Source: an uncultured Bacteroidales bacterium
GTDB taxonomy: Bacteria > Bacteroidota > Bacteroidia > Bacteroidales > F082
Assembly: GCA_937902805.1 (NCBI GenBank)
Contig: CALEMB010000087.1
Coordinates: 1 to 10,037 of the forward strand
DNA: 10,037 nt
Direction: 5' to 3'
The translations under genes and the position numbers were made by a program. Each line of letters opens with the position of its first letter. The first letter of the stretch is position 1. This document shows positions 4,827-10,037 of the stretch, in pieces. The notes under the pieces were generated by a model. The model saw only the letters and a program-made list of their open reading frames with translations, ran no database searches and was not told the DNA's origin.

Positions 4827-5906
4827 TCAAATCAGATTGATTTTTTGTGCCTGATCGAAAACGCGTTGGGCGCGTTGTTTGTTGTAGGCGTTTTCGCCGT
4901 AAAGTCCAGCAAACAGACGTATCAAACCCGCCACGCCAAAACCTTGTTTGAGGATGGCAACGATACATATATTCTGCAACACCATTGAATAGTCCATGGT
5001 GCCAGATCCCGTACTCGCCATCCGGATAATCGCCAACTGATAGGCATTATCGCTGTAAGTATTACGCAGGCGCTCAAGGTCGCCAATGGTCTTCATGCCC
5101 ATGTGCAGCAACACCGAATAATAAGGAACGAGGCTGTCTTCAAACAGTTGGGCGTTGCTGATGCCAGCTATCTTCTCGGCCAGACGGAGGTATGGCTTCA
5201 GTTCAATGTAGCTGTTGAAGGTGTCACCATTCAATGGCACCTCATTGAAGTTGCCCATAGCCACAAGGGATTGCACATTGCGACGATAGTCGGTAATTTC
5301 CCTTCGGATACGTGTGAACTGCTCGTCTGCCAGTTCCAACAAGCCAGCCAATCGGCTCATGTCGCGCTGGTATGCGACCGGAATCTCCACATCGTTTTTA
5401 TAACCCATATCGTGATACAGGTTGGCCCATGCATGTTGCAGCAAGCTGCGAATCTGCAACTCGAAGCGTATCTGGTTGATTTCAGGCCTGTCGGGGTCTT
5501 TGTATAACGATTCAGGAATGCGACAAATATAATGCTGCGACAAATAGCCGAAACGGTCGGTATCCAACATCTTGCGCTTGTCAATCGAGTTCTCCCAGTC
5601 AATGTCGAGGAGTTGCTCCACATGTGCTGAAATGAGGTCCACCTCGTTGTTATAAAAGGTGACGATACGTAGTCCAACAATGTCGGTGACGTCGGAAAGA
5701 GAATGATATTTGTATCCCTTCCTCACCAACTTGCCCGCCAGGCTTTCCTCCGTCTTGATGCGGGATTCCAGTGCGGCGATAAGGATATGGCTTTCGTCCA
5801 ATCTGGTACGAATTTTATTGAGGATGAGACTTTGCATCCGTTCGAATAGCGGCCGATTCTTACGATACTCATTGAGTATTCCTTCATAGTGCATGTCGGG
5901 TTCCAT
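4827..5906 (-). CDS. RelA/SpoT-domain alarmone synthetase (SAS-like) with C-terminal extension
   Basis: This 359-residue protein carries a RelA/SpoT nucleotidyltransferase domain at about 30-170. Recognisable elements are R49 and K59 (RIKTEESLAGKL), the metal-binding D75 and R80 (DVTDIVGLR), the G-loop region GYLSQHYI with Y121 and H125, and ELQIRSLLQHAWA (E149, Q151, R153, H158, W160), close to the EIQIRTLLQHAWA of known synthetases. It would transfer pyrophosphate from ATP to a nucleotide such as GTP/GDP. Toxic relatives (toxSAS) instead make ppApp or modify tRNA ends, and the sequence alone does not settle which. Residues 175-359 are an extension predicted by eye to be mostly helical and not recognised. 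No HD domain is fused; the partner hydrolase is the next gene. The start at 5906 follows a TAAATTTG element, and Met5 is an alternative start. Confidence 0.85.
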   Translation of the reverse strand: MEPDMHYEGILNEYRKNRPLFERMQSLILNKIRTRLDESHILIAALESRIKTEESLAGKLVRKGYKYHSLSDVTDIVGLRIVTFYNNEVDLISAHVEQLLDIDWENSIDKRKMLDTDRFGYLSQHYICRIPESLYKDPDRPEINQIRFELQIRSLLQHAWANLYHDMGYKNDVEIPVAYQRDMSRLAGLLELADEQFTRIRREITDYRRNVQSLVAMGNFNEVPLNGDTFNSYIELKPYLRLAEKIAGISNAQLFEDSLVPYYSVLLHMGMKTIGDLERLRNTYSDNAYQLAIIRMASTGSGTMDYSMVLQNICIVAILKQGFGVAGLIRLFAGLYGENAYNKQRAQRVFDQAQKINLI

Positions 5907-5937
5907 ATAGACAATATTGAAGGGTCATAAAATTGTG

Positions 5938-5945
5938 CAAATTTA
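5938..5945 (-). promoter_or_regulatory. -7 element for the alarmone synthetase/hydrolase pair
   Basis: TAAATTTG on the minus strand fits TAnnTTTG and would start transcription near 5931, about 25 bases before the ATG. No clear TTG is found at the -33 position. Confidence 0.5.
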
Positions 5946-5985
5946 CAAAAACCCAAAGAAAATGATATGTTTCTTGCTTTTTTTC

Positions 5986-5993
5986 TAACTTTG
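5986..5993 (+). promoter_or_regulatory. -7 element for the APH-fold kinase
   Basis: TAACTTTG fits TAnnTTTG and would start transcription near 5999, leaving about 12 bases before the ATG at 6012. No clear -33 TTG is present. Together with the element at 5938-5945 it makes this a divergent promoter region. Confidence 0.5.
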
Positions 5994-6011
5994 CCTTCAA
6001 AATACGGTATT

Positions 6012-6845
6012 ATGGAAGCCATCAGAATATCTTTGGACGACTACATCCTCAGCGGTGGAGGCTACAATGGAGAGAGCTATAACCACAAAACCGACCCGTC
6101 GGTGATGCTTAAGTTGTATTTTCCGGGCAAGGTACAACAGCCTTTGGATGAGATGCTGTTGGCACGCAAGGTATACGAGACGGGCATTCCCACGCCGAAA
6201 CCTGGCGAATATGTGGTGACGGAAGACGGTCGCTACGGCATCCGTTTCAACCGCATCCTTGGAAAGATTTCCTTTGCACGTGCCTCGGGCGACCATCCTG
6301 AAAACGTGCCGCAATATGCTGAAGAGTTCGCACAGATGTGCCTTCAGTTGCACAGCACCCATGTCGACACCACACAATTCGAGAATGTGAAAGACCGTTA
6401 CTACCGTCTTTTAAAGGAAAACCCGTTTTTTACCACGAGTGAGAAGGACAAACTTGGGAAGTTCATCGCCGATGTCCCTGACTGCGATACCGCCATCCAC
6501 GGCGACCTCCAATTCTCCAATGCCATCTTTGCCGGCGACCAACGTTATTTCATCGACTTGGGGGATTTCTGCTACGGCTATCCGCTCTTCGATGTCGGGA
6601 TGTTGTATCTATGTTGTATCATCGACGGCGAGCAATACCTTCAGGAGTACTGCCACATGAACAAGCCGACAGCCGTCCATTTCTGGGAATGTTTCGCCCA
6701 GACCTATTTCGGCAAAGGTCGTTCCCTCAAAGACATAGATGAAGAAATTATGCCTTTCGCCGGTCTCAAGACCCTCGTCATAGAGCGCGACACGGGTCAC
6801 CCTATGCCCTTGCTTCGTGCGGCATTAGAGGGGATTTTGAGATAG
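6012..6845 (+). CDS. Aminoglycoside phosphotransferase-fold kinase (TIGR02172-like), substrate unknown
   Basis: This 277-residue protein has the protein-kinase-like fold of the APH/choline kinase superfamily. Visible motifs are a Gly-rich segment LSGGGYNGESY (13-23), a likely ATP-binding lysine K34 (VMLKLYF), the catalytic loop HGDLQFSN (163-170, with D165 and N170) and the metal-binding IDLGDF (181-186). It looks like the phosphotransferase family first described as a Fibrobacter paralogous family (TIGR02172), recalled and not searched. The substrate is unknown, and an antibiotic-resistance role should not be assumed. The ATG at 6012 matches the -7 element just upstream; an in-frame upstream start would lie inside that promoter. 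It is divergent from the alarmone pair, and the decayed HipA locus follows it. Confidence 0.82.
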   Translation: MEAIRISLDDYILSGGGYNGESYNHKTDPSVMLKLYFPGKVQQPLDEMLLARKVYETGIPTPKPGEYVVTEDGRYGIRFNRILGKISFARASGDHPENVPQYAEEFAQMCLQLHSTHVDTTQFENVKDRYYRLLKENPFFTTSEKDKLGKFIADVPDCDTAIHGDLQFSNAIFAGDQRYFIDLGDFCYGYPLFDVGMLYLCCIIDGEQYLQEYCHMNKPTAVHFWECFAQTYFGKGRSLKDIDEEIMPFAGLKTLVIERDTGHPMPLLRAALEGILR

Positions 6846-6898
6846 AAAATTGAAGAAAAATAAATATTTTACATCATATCGAATATTACAAGAACAAT

Positions 6899-7198
6899 TT
6901 GGCTGGCGTGTTGACAGAGCAAGACGACGGCTATCTTTTCAAGTATGACAGCAATTATCTGGCGTTATCAGCTGCCGAACCCGTCAGCCTGACCTTGCCG
7001 CTTTCGTCACAGCCCTACGAAAGCCGCGTGCTATTCCCATTCTTTGACGGATTGATTCCCGAAGGGTGGCTGCTGGATGTCGCTATCCGAAACACCGACA
7101 TCAGCATTCTCGACAGGATGTCGCTGTTGCTGTTGTGTTGCAAGGACTGCATCGGAGCTGTCAGTGTCGTACCCGTAAAAGAAGAAAACCATGAGTAG
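6899..7198 (+). CDS. HipA N-terminal subdomain protein, start codon apparently lost
   Basis: The 99-residue product matches the separate HipA N-terminal domain protein of Bacteroidetes, with the typical PLSSQPY and FPFFDGLIPEGWLLD stretches and the ending LLLLCCKDCIGAVSVVPV. The listed start is a TTG, but family-like sequence continues upstream in the same frame (EYYKNN before LAGVLTE), back to a stop at 6851-6853, and that stretch holds no ATG, GTG or TTG. The true start has therefore probably been mutated, or a rare codon is used. Its end overlaps the next gene by 8 bases (ATGAGTAG), the normal operon arrangement. No HipB-type helix-turn-helix gene precedes it. Given the broken kinase gene downstream, this is probably part of a dead locus. 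Confidence 0.72.
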   Translation: MAGVLTEQDDGYLFKYDSNYLALSAAEPVSLTLPLSSQPYESRVLFPFFDGLIPEGWLLDVAIRNTDISILDRMSLLLLCCKDCIGAVSVVPVKEENHE

Positions 7199-7744
7199 AT
7201 GCCTCTATTGTTATCAGGAACTAGCTCAAGGAGAGCATGATTTTCACGTTTCCTGCGCAAAAAAATTCTTCGGTATGCCCCAAGCGCCTCTCATGGAATA
7301 TACCCATGCCGATATGGATCAATTGGCAGAGAAAATCATACGTTCCCAAACGACTTTGACAGGTGTACAGCCCAAGTGATGTTTTGTTGGCTGACAGGCA
7401 ACAACGACATGCACCTAAAGAACTTTTCTTTGTTGTCTTACGGGCACGGACGTTACGAGTTGTCTCCTGCCTACGACCTCTTGAACGTAGTCATAGCTAA
7501 TCCAAGTGACACAGAGGAACTTGCCTTAACCTTGAACGGGAAGAAAAGCCGCATCAGCCTAAACGACTTCAAGTCGGCCGCGGCCAAAGCCAACATACAA
7601 GAAAAAGTCATTGATGGATTGGCGGCGCATTTCAAGAAATGCCTGCCAGCATGGGAAGTCATGATTCAGATGTCCTTCCTTCAAACGGAGCTCAAGCAGG
7701 CTTATGTTGAATTGTTACAGAAACGGTTTGAATCCTTCAAATAA
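7191..7744 (+). pseudogene. HipA-like Ser/Thr kinase gene with internal out-of-frame deletion
   Basis: Residues 1-62 (7191-7376) match the start of Bacteroidetes HipA kinases: a CLYCYQEL...CAKKFFG cysteine-containing beginning and SQTTLTGVQPK at the phosphate-binding loop. The frame then hits TGA at 7377-7379. From 7376, one frame over, the C-terminal kinase part resumes as VMFCWLTGNNDMHLKNFSLL, with the catalytic GNxDxHxKN motif, then SPAYDLLN and TEELALTLNGKK, to the stop at 7742-7744. Family members recalled at about 310 residues carry around 130 more between these pieces, including the ATP-binding lysine region. A single deletion with its junction near 7374-7378 removed them and shifted the frame. 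No active kinase can be made. Confidence 0.85.
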
Positions 7745-7764
7745 GCTCCATCTTTTATTCAAAA

Positions 7765-7800
7765 CAAGCGGCACCGCCATTTTCGTTGACGGTGCCCTTG
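7765..7800. terminator. Hairpin between the HipA remnant and the hydrogenase genes
   Basis: Arms 7765-7776 and 7790-7800 pair with one bulged base (GGCACCG with CGGTGCC at the core) around a 13-base loop. No strong T-run follows on the plus strand, but on the minus strand the stem is followed by TTTTGAATAAAAGATGG, so it may end the hydrogenase transcript. Function is uncertain. Confidence 0.5.
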
Positions 7801-7823
7801 TCCCTATATATAAATAAGGTGTT

Positions 7824-7851
7824 GTAGAGACGGTGTGCACACCGTCTCTAC
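7824..7851. repeat. Perfect 28-bp palindrome, copy 2
   Basis: It is identical over all 28 bases to the copy at 2954-2981. It lies 12 bases downstream of the NuoE-like stop codon, in the gap between convergent genes, so both copies sit just after a stop codon. Confidence 0.9.
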
Positions 7852-7863
7852 TATTATCACCTA

Positions 7864-8340
7864 TTATTTATACTCGGCCAGCACGTCCTTCACGCGGTCG
7901 GGGGTCATACGGCCATAGACCTTGTCACCGACTTCGATGACGGGGGCCAGACCGCAAGCACCGACGCAGCGGAGGCAGGTCAGAGAGAACTTGCCGTCGG
8001 GAGTGACCTCACCGACGTTGATGCCCAGCTGACGCTTCAGCTCGTCCAGCACCTTCTCGGCACCACGCACGTAGCAAGCGGTACCCAAGCAAACGCTGAT
8101 CGGGTGCTCGCCTTTAGGCGTCATGGTGAAGAAGGAATAGAACGAAACGATTCCGTAGACTCTCGAAACCGGGATGCCCAGTTCCTTAGCCACCAGCTCC
8201 TGGACCTCAGCAGGCAGATAGCCATACTCGCCCTGAACCTTGTGCAGCACATTGATGACCTCACCCGGCTTGTTGCCATACGACTTGCAAACCTCTTTGA
8301 TGAAGTTAACCTTAGCTTCTGATAATTTAATAACTGCCAT
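7864..8340 (-). CDS. NuoE-like [2Fe-2S] subunit of an NAD(P)-linked hydrogenase
   Basis: This 158-residue protein is the thioredoxin-fold [2Fe-2S] subunit related to NuoE of complex I and to HydC/HndA of multi-subunit [FeFe] hydrogenases. The N-terminal helical part includes EVINVLHKVQGEYGYLP, and the cluster ligands are C84 and C89 (VCLGTACYVRGA) and C125 and C129 (CLRCVGACG). Length is normal. It lies 35 bases downstream of the hydrogenase catalytic gene on the same strand, so it probably passes electrons between a NuoF-like flavin subunit and the hydrogenase. That flavin subunit is not in the window. Unusually for this window, a Shine-Dalgarno-like AGAAAGGA precedes the ATG. Confidence 0.93.
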   Translation of the reverse strand: MAVIKLSEAKVNFIKEVCKSYGNKPGEVINVLHKVQGEYGYLPAEVQELVAKELGIPVSRVYGIVSFYSFFTMTPKGEHPISVCLGTACYVRGAEKVLDELKRQLGINVGEVTPDGKFSLTCLRCVGACGLAPVIEVGDKVYGRMTPDRVKDVLAEYK

Positions 8341-8347
8341 ATTTATT

Positions 8348-8355
8348 TCCTTTCT
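8348..8355 (-). promoter_or_regulatory. Shine-Dalgarno-like ribosome binding site of the NuoE-like gene
   Basis: AGAAAGGA on the minus strand ends seven bases before the ATG at 8340. Other genes in the window start behind AT-rich sequence without such a motif, so this gene may be translated at a high or different level. Confidence 0.5.
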
Positions 8356-8375
8356 ATTATTTACTGGTTATTGAA

Positions 8376-10037
8376 TTACTCGCTGATTTCAACATGTTCT
8401 GACTTGTCGAAATAGTGGGTGTGCAGCAGTTCGTGTGACAGATGGCCGCAAGGCTCACCAAGATACTCCTTGTACAACTTGATGATCGAAGGATTCTCGT
8501 GTGACTTACGGATCGGTTTGCCAGCATCCTCGCGGTAGATGGCTTCCGTACGCTTCTTGATGATCTCGCTGTTGCCATGGTGGTAGGGCTGACCAGCGCC
8601 GCCGACGCAACCGCCGGGGCAGGCCATGACCTCGATGGCGTGGAACTGTTCCTTACCTTCGCGCACTCTCTCGAGGAGCTTGCGGGCGTTGGACAGACCG
8701 TGGGCGATGCCGATGTGGATGGGCGTACCGTTGAAGTCGACCCAAGCGTCACGGATACCTTCGATACCACGGAGTTCGGTAAAGTCGATCTTCGGGCATT
8801 GTTTGCCAGTGAACACCTCGTAGGCGGTACGGGTGGCAGCTTCGATCACACCACCAGTGGCGCCGAAGATGACAGCGGCACCCGTGGATTCACCCAGCGG
8901 GTCGTCGTAGTCCTCGCTCGGCATATCCTTCAGGTTGAGGTTGAACTGCTTGATCAAGCGGGCCAACTCACGGGTCGTCAGAACGTAGTCGATATCCGGG
9001 TTACCATCCTTGTAGAATTCCTTACGCTTGCTTTCGTACTTCTTGGCCAAGCAAGGCATGATGGAGACGACGACGAGGTCTTCTCTCTTGATGCCCATCT
9101 TGTCGGCCCAGTAGTTCTTGGCGACAGCGCCGAACATCTGCATAGGCGACTTGGCGGTTGAAGGCACATCCAGCATGTCGGGGAAGTTGTGCTCGAAGAA
9201 GTTGACCCAACCAGGGCAGCAGGAGGTCAGGATAGGCAGACGGACACTCTTGTCGCCTTCCATAAATCTCTTGATACGGCCGAGAAGCTCAGTGCCTTCC
9301 TCCATGATGGTAAGGTCGGCAGTGAAGTCGGTGTCGAACACATAGTCGAAGCCGAGGCGGCGCAAGGCAGCGGCCATCTGACCGGTGACGATGGTGCCGG
9401 CGGGCATGCCGAACTCTTCACCGAGGGCCACACGCGTAGCGGGAGCCGTGTTGACGATGACGGTCTTCTTAGGATTGTTGATGGCAGCCATCACATTGCG
9501 GGTGTCGTCCACCTCAGTCAAAGCGCCGACGGGGCACACCTGGACGCACTGACCGCACATGACGCAAGGCGAGTCGACGAGGTCTTGCTCAAAAGCAGGA
9601 GCCACGACGGCACTGAAGCCACGGTTGATGGCACTCAGGGCACCAACGGTCTGGACGTTGTTACACATGTTCTCGCAACGGCGGCACATGACGCACTTGT
9701 CCATGTCGCGCACGATGCTGGGCGACATGTCTTGGCGATAGTGGCTTTGTTCACCCTTGAACGGGATGTCGCGGATGCCGAGGTACTGGGCCAGGCTCTG
9801 GAGCTCGCAGTTGCCGCTCTTGGCGCAGGTCAAGCAGTCGGTCGGGTGGTCGGAAAGGATCAGTTCGACCACGGTACGACGGGCATTGATGACGCGGGCG
9901 CTGTGGGTCAGCACTTCCATGCCTTCCACGCAGTCGGTGGCGCAAGCCGGGGCCAGGTTACGACGCGGACGGCCGTTGAAGTCTTTCACCACTTCGACGA
10001 CGCAAACGCGGCAGCCACCGGGTTTGGTTTCAAATTT
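8376..10037 (-). CDS. hydA: [FeFe] hydrogenase, group A catalytic subunit (5' end outside window)
   Basis: About 553 residues are visible; the N-terminus is cut by the window edge, since the frame stays open to 10037 through PGGCRVCVVEV, the end of a plant-type [2Fe-2S] ferredoxin domain. Numbering from the GTG codon at 9990-9992: a His/Cys [4Fe-4S] site (H49, C53, C56, C62), two [4Fe-4S] clusters (C100, C103, C106, C110; C143, C146, C149, C153), then the H-cluster domain with TSCCPGW (256-262), MPCLAKKYE (312-320) and MACPGGC (456-462), and a C-terminal small-subunit-like region with KPIRKSHENPS. The H-cluster cysteines, including the proton-transfer cysteine of TSCCP, are all present, so it should be active in H2 evolution or uptake. 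With the adjacent NuoE-like gene it is probably part of an NAD(P)H-linked or electron-bifurcating complex. The GTG is not the true start. Confidence 0.96.
   Translation of the reverse strand, partial: KFETKPGGCRVCVVEVVKDFNGRPRRNLAPACATDCVEGMEVLTHSARVINARRTVVELILSDHPTDCLTCAKSGNCELQSLAQYLGIRDIPFKGEQSHYRQDMSPSIVRDMDKCVMCRRCENMCNNVQTVGALSAINRGFSAVVAPAFEQDLVDSPCVMCGQCVQVCPVGALTEVDDTRNVMAAINNPKKTVIVNTAPATRVALGEEFGMPAGTIVTGQMAAALRRLGFDYVFDTDFTADLTIMEEGTELLGRIKRFMEGDKSVRLPILTSCCPGWVNFFEHNFPDMLDVPSTAKSPMQMFGAVAKNYWADKMGIKREDLVVVSIMPCLAKKYESKRKEFYKDGNPDIDYVLTTRELARLIKQFNLNLKDMPSEDYDDPLGESTGAAVIFGATGGVIEAATRTAYEVFTGKQCPKIDFTELRGIEGIRDAWVDFNGTPIHIGIAHGLSNARKLLERVREGKEQFHAIEVMACPGGCVGGAGQPYHHGNSEIIKKRTEAIYREDAGKPIRKSHENPSIIKLYKEYLGEPCGHLSHELLHTHYFDKSEHVEISE

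Noticed and set aside
6012..6845. Aminoglycoside resistance gene
   Set aside because: Only the general kinase motifs are shared; nothing indicates an antibiotic substrate or a mobile resistance context.
2954..7851. The two 28-bp palindromes as ends of a mobile element carrying the genes between them
   Set aside because: They are nearly 5 kb apart, self-palindromic so orientation is meaningless, and no transposase, integrase or target duplication is seen. A dispersed repeat explains them better.
8577..9161. Plus-strand open frame of 194 codons opposite hydA
   Set aside because: It lies antisense to the H-cluster domain; the long frame follows from the codon use of the real gene.

Overview
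The window looks like the left end of a metagenomic or draft contig from a strict anaerobe of the Bacteroidales, probably Prevotellaceae-like; this assignment is inferred from features, not searched. The clues are several TAnnTTTG -7 promoter elements with AT-rich, mostly Shine-Dalgarno-free start regions, a DUF3127 protein, a HipA kinase encoded as two overlapping genes, and an oxygen-sensitive [FeFe] hydrogenase. The first 31 bases are not genomic: they match the Illumina paired-end adapter.

Layout: (1) 41-1305, minus strand: a DUF3127 OB-fold-like protein with an SSB-like acidic C-terminal tip, then a DEDDh 3'-5' exonuclease. (2) 1313-4260, plus strand: rubrerythrin, rubredoxin, a flavin reductase-rubredoxin fusion (Hrb-like) and an A-type flavodiiron protein (FprA). 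Together these form a compact electron chain that would take NAD(P)H electrons through rubredoxin domains to diiron sites that remove peroxide, O2 or NO. Three hairpin or palindromic intergenic elements separate the genes, and a bidirectional terminator ends the unit. (3) 4259-5906, minus strand: a RelA/SpoT-type alarmone synthetase followed one base later by an HD-domain alarmone hydrolase, a split synthetase/hydrolase pair. (4) 6012-7744, plus strand: a divergent aminoglycoside-phosphotransferase-fold kinase of unknown substrate, then a decayed HipA locus whose kinase gene has lost its central part by an out-of-frame deletion. (5) 7864-10037, minus strand: a NuoE-like [2Fe-2S] subunit preceded by a large [FeFe] hydrogenase that runs off the right edge. 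These are probably parts of an NAD(P)-linked or electron-bifurcating hydrogenase whose NuoF-like flavin subunit would lie outside the window.

Functionally the region combines fermentative redox disposal (hydrogenase), protection of such oxygen-sensitive enzymes (rubrerythrin/FprA group), stress signalling (alarmone pair) and a dead toxin-type kinase. The gene families are mostly recognisable. The points most worth a second look are the synthetase/hydrolase pair, the HipA deletion remnant, a perfect 28-bp palindrome present twice, and the adapter at the contig end. No CRISPR array, tRNA, rRNA, insertion sequence or clearly new multi-gene system was seen.
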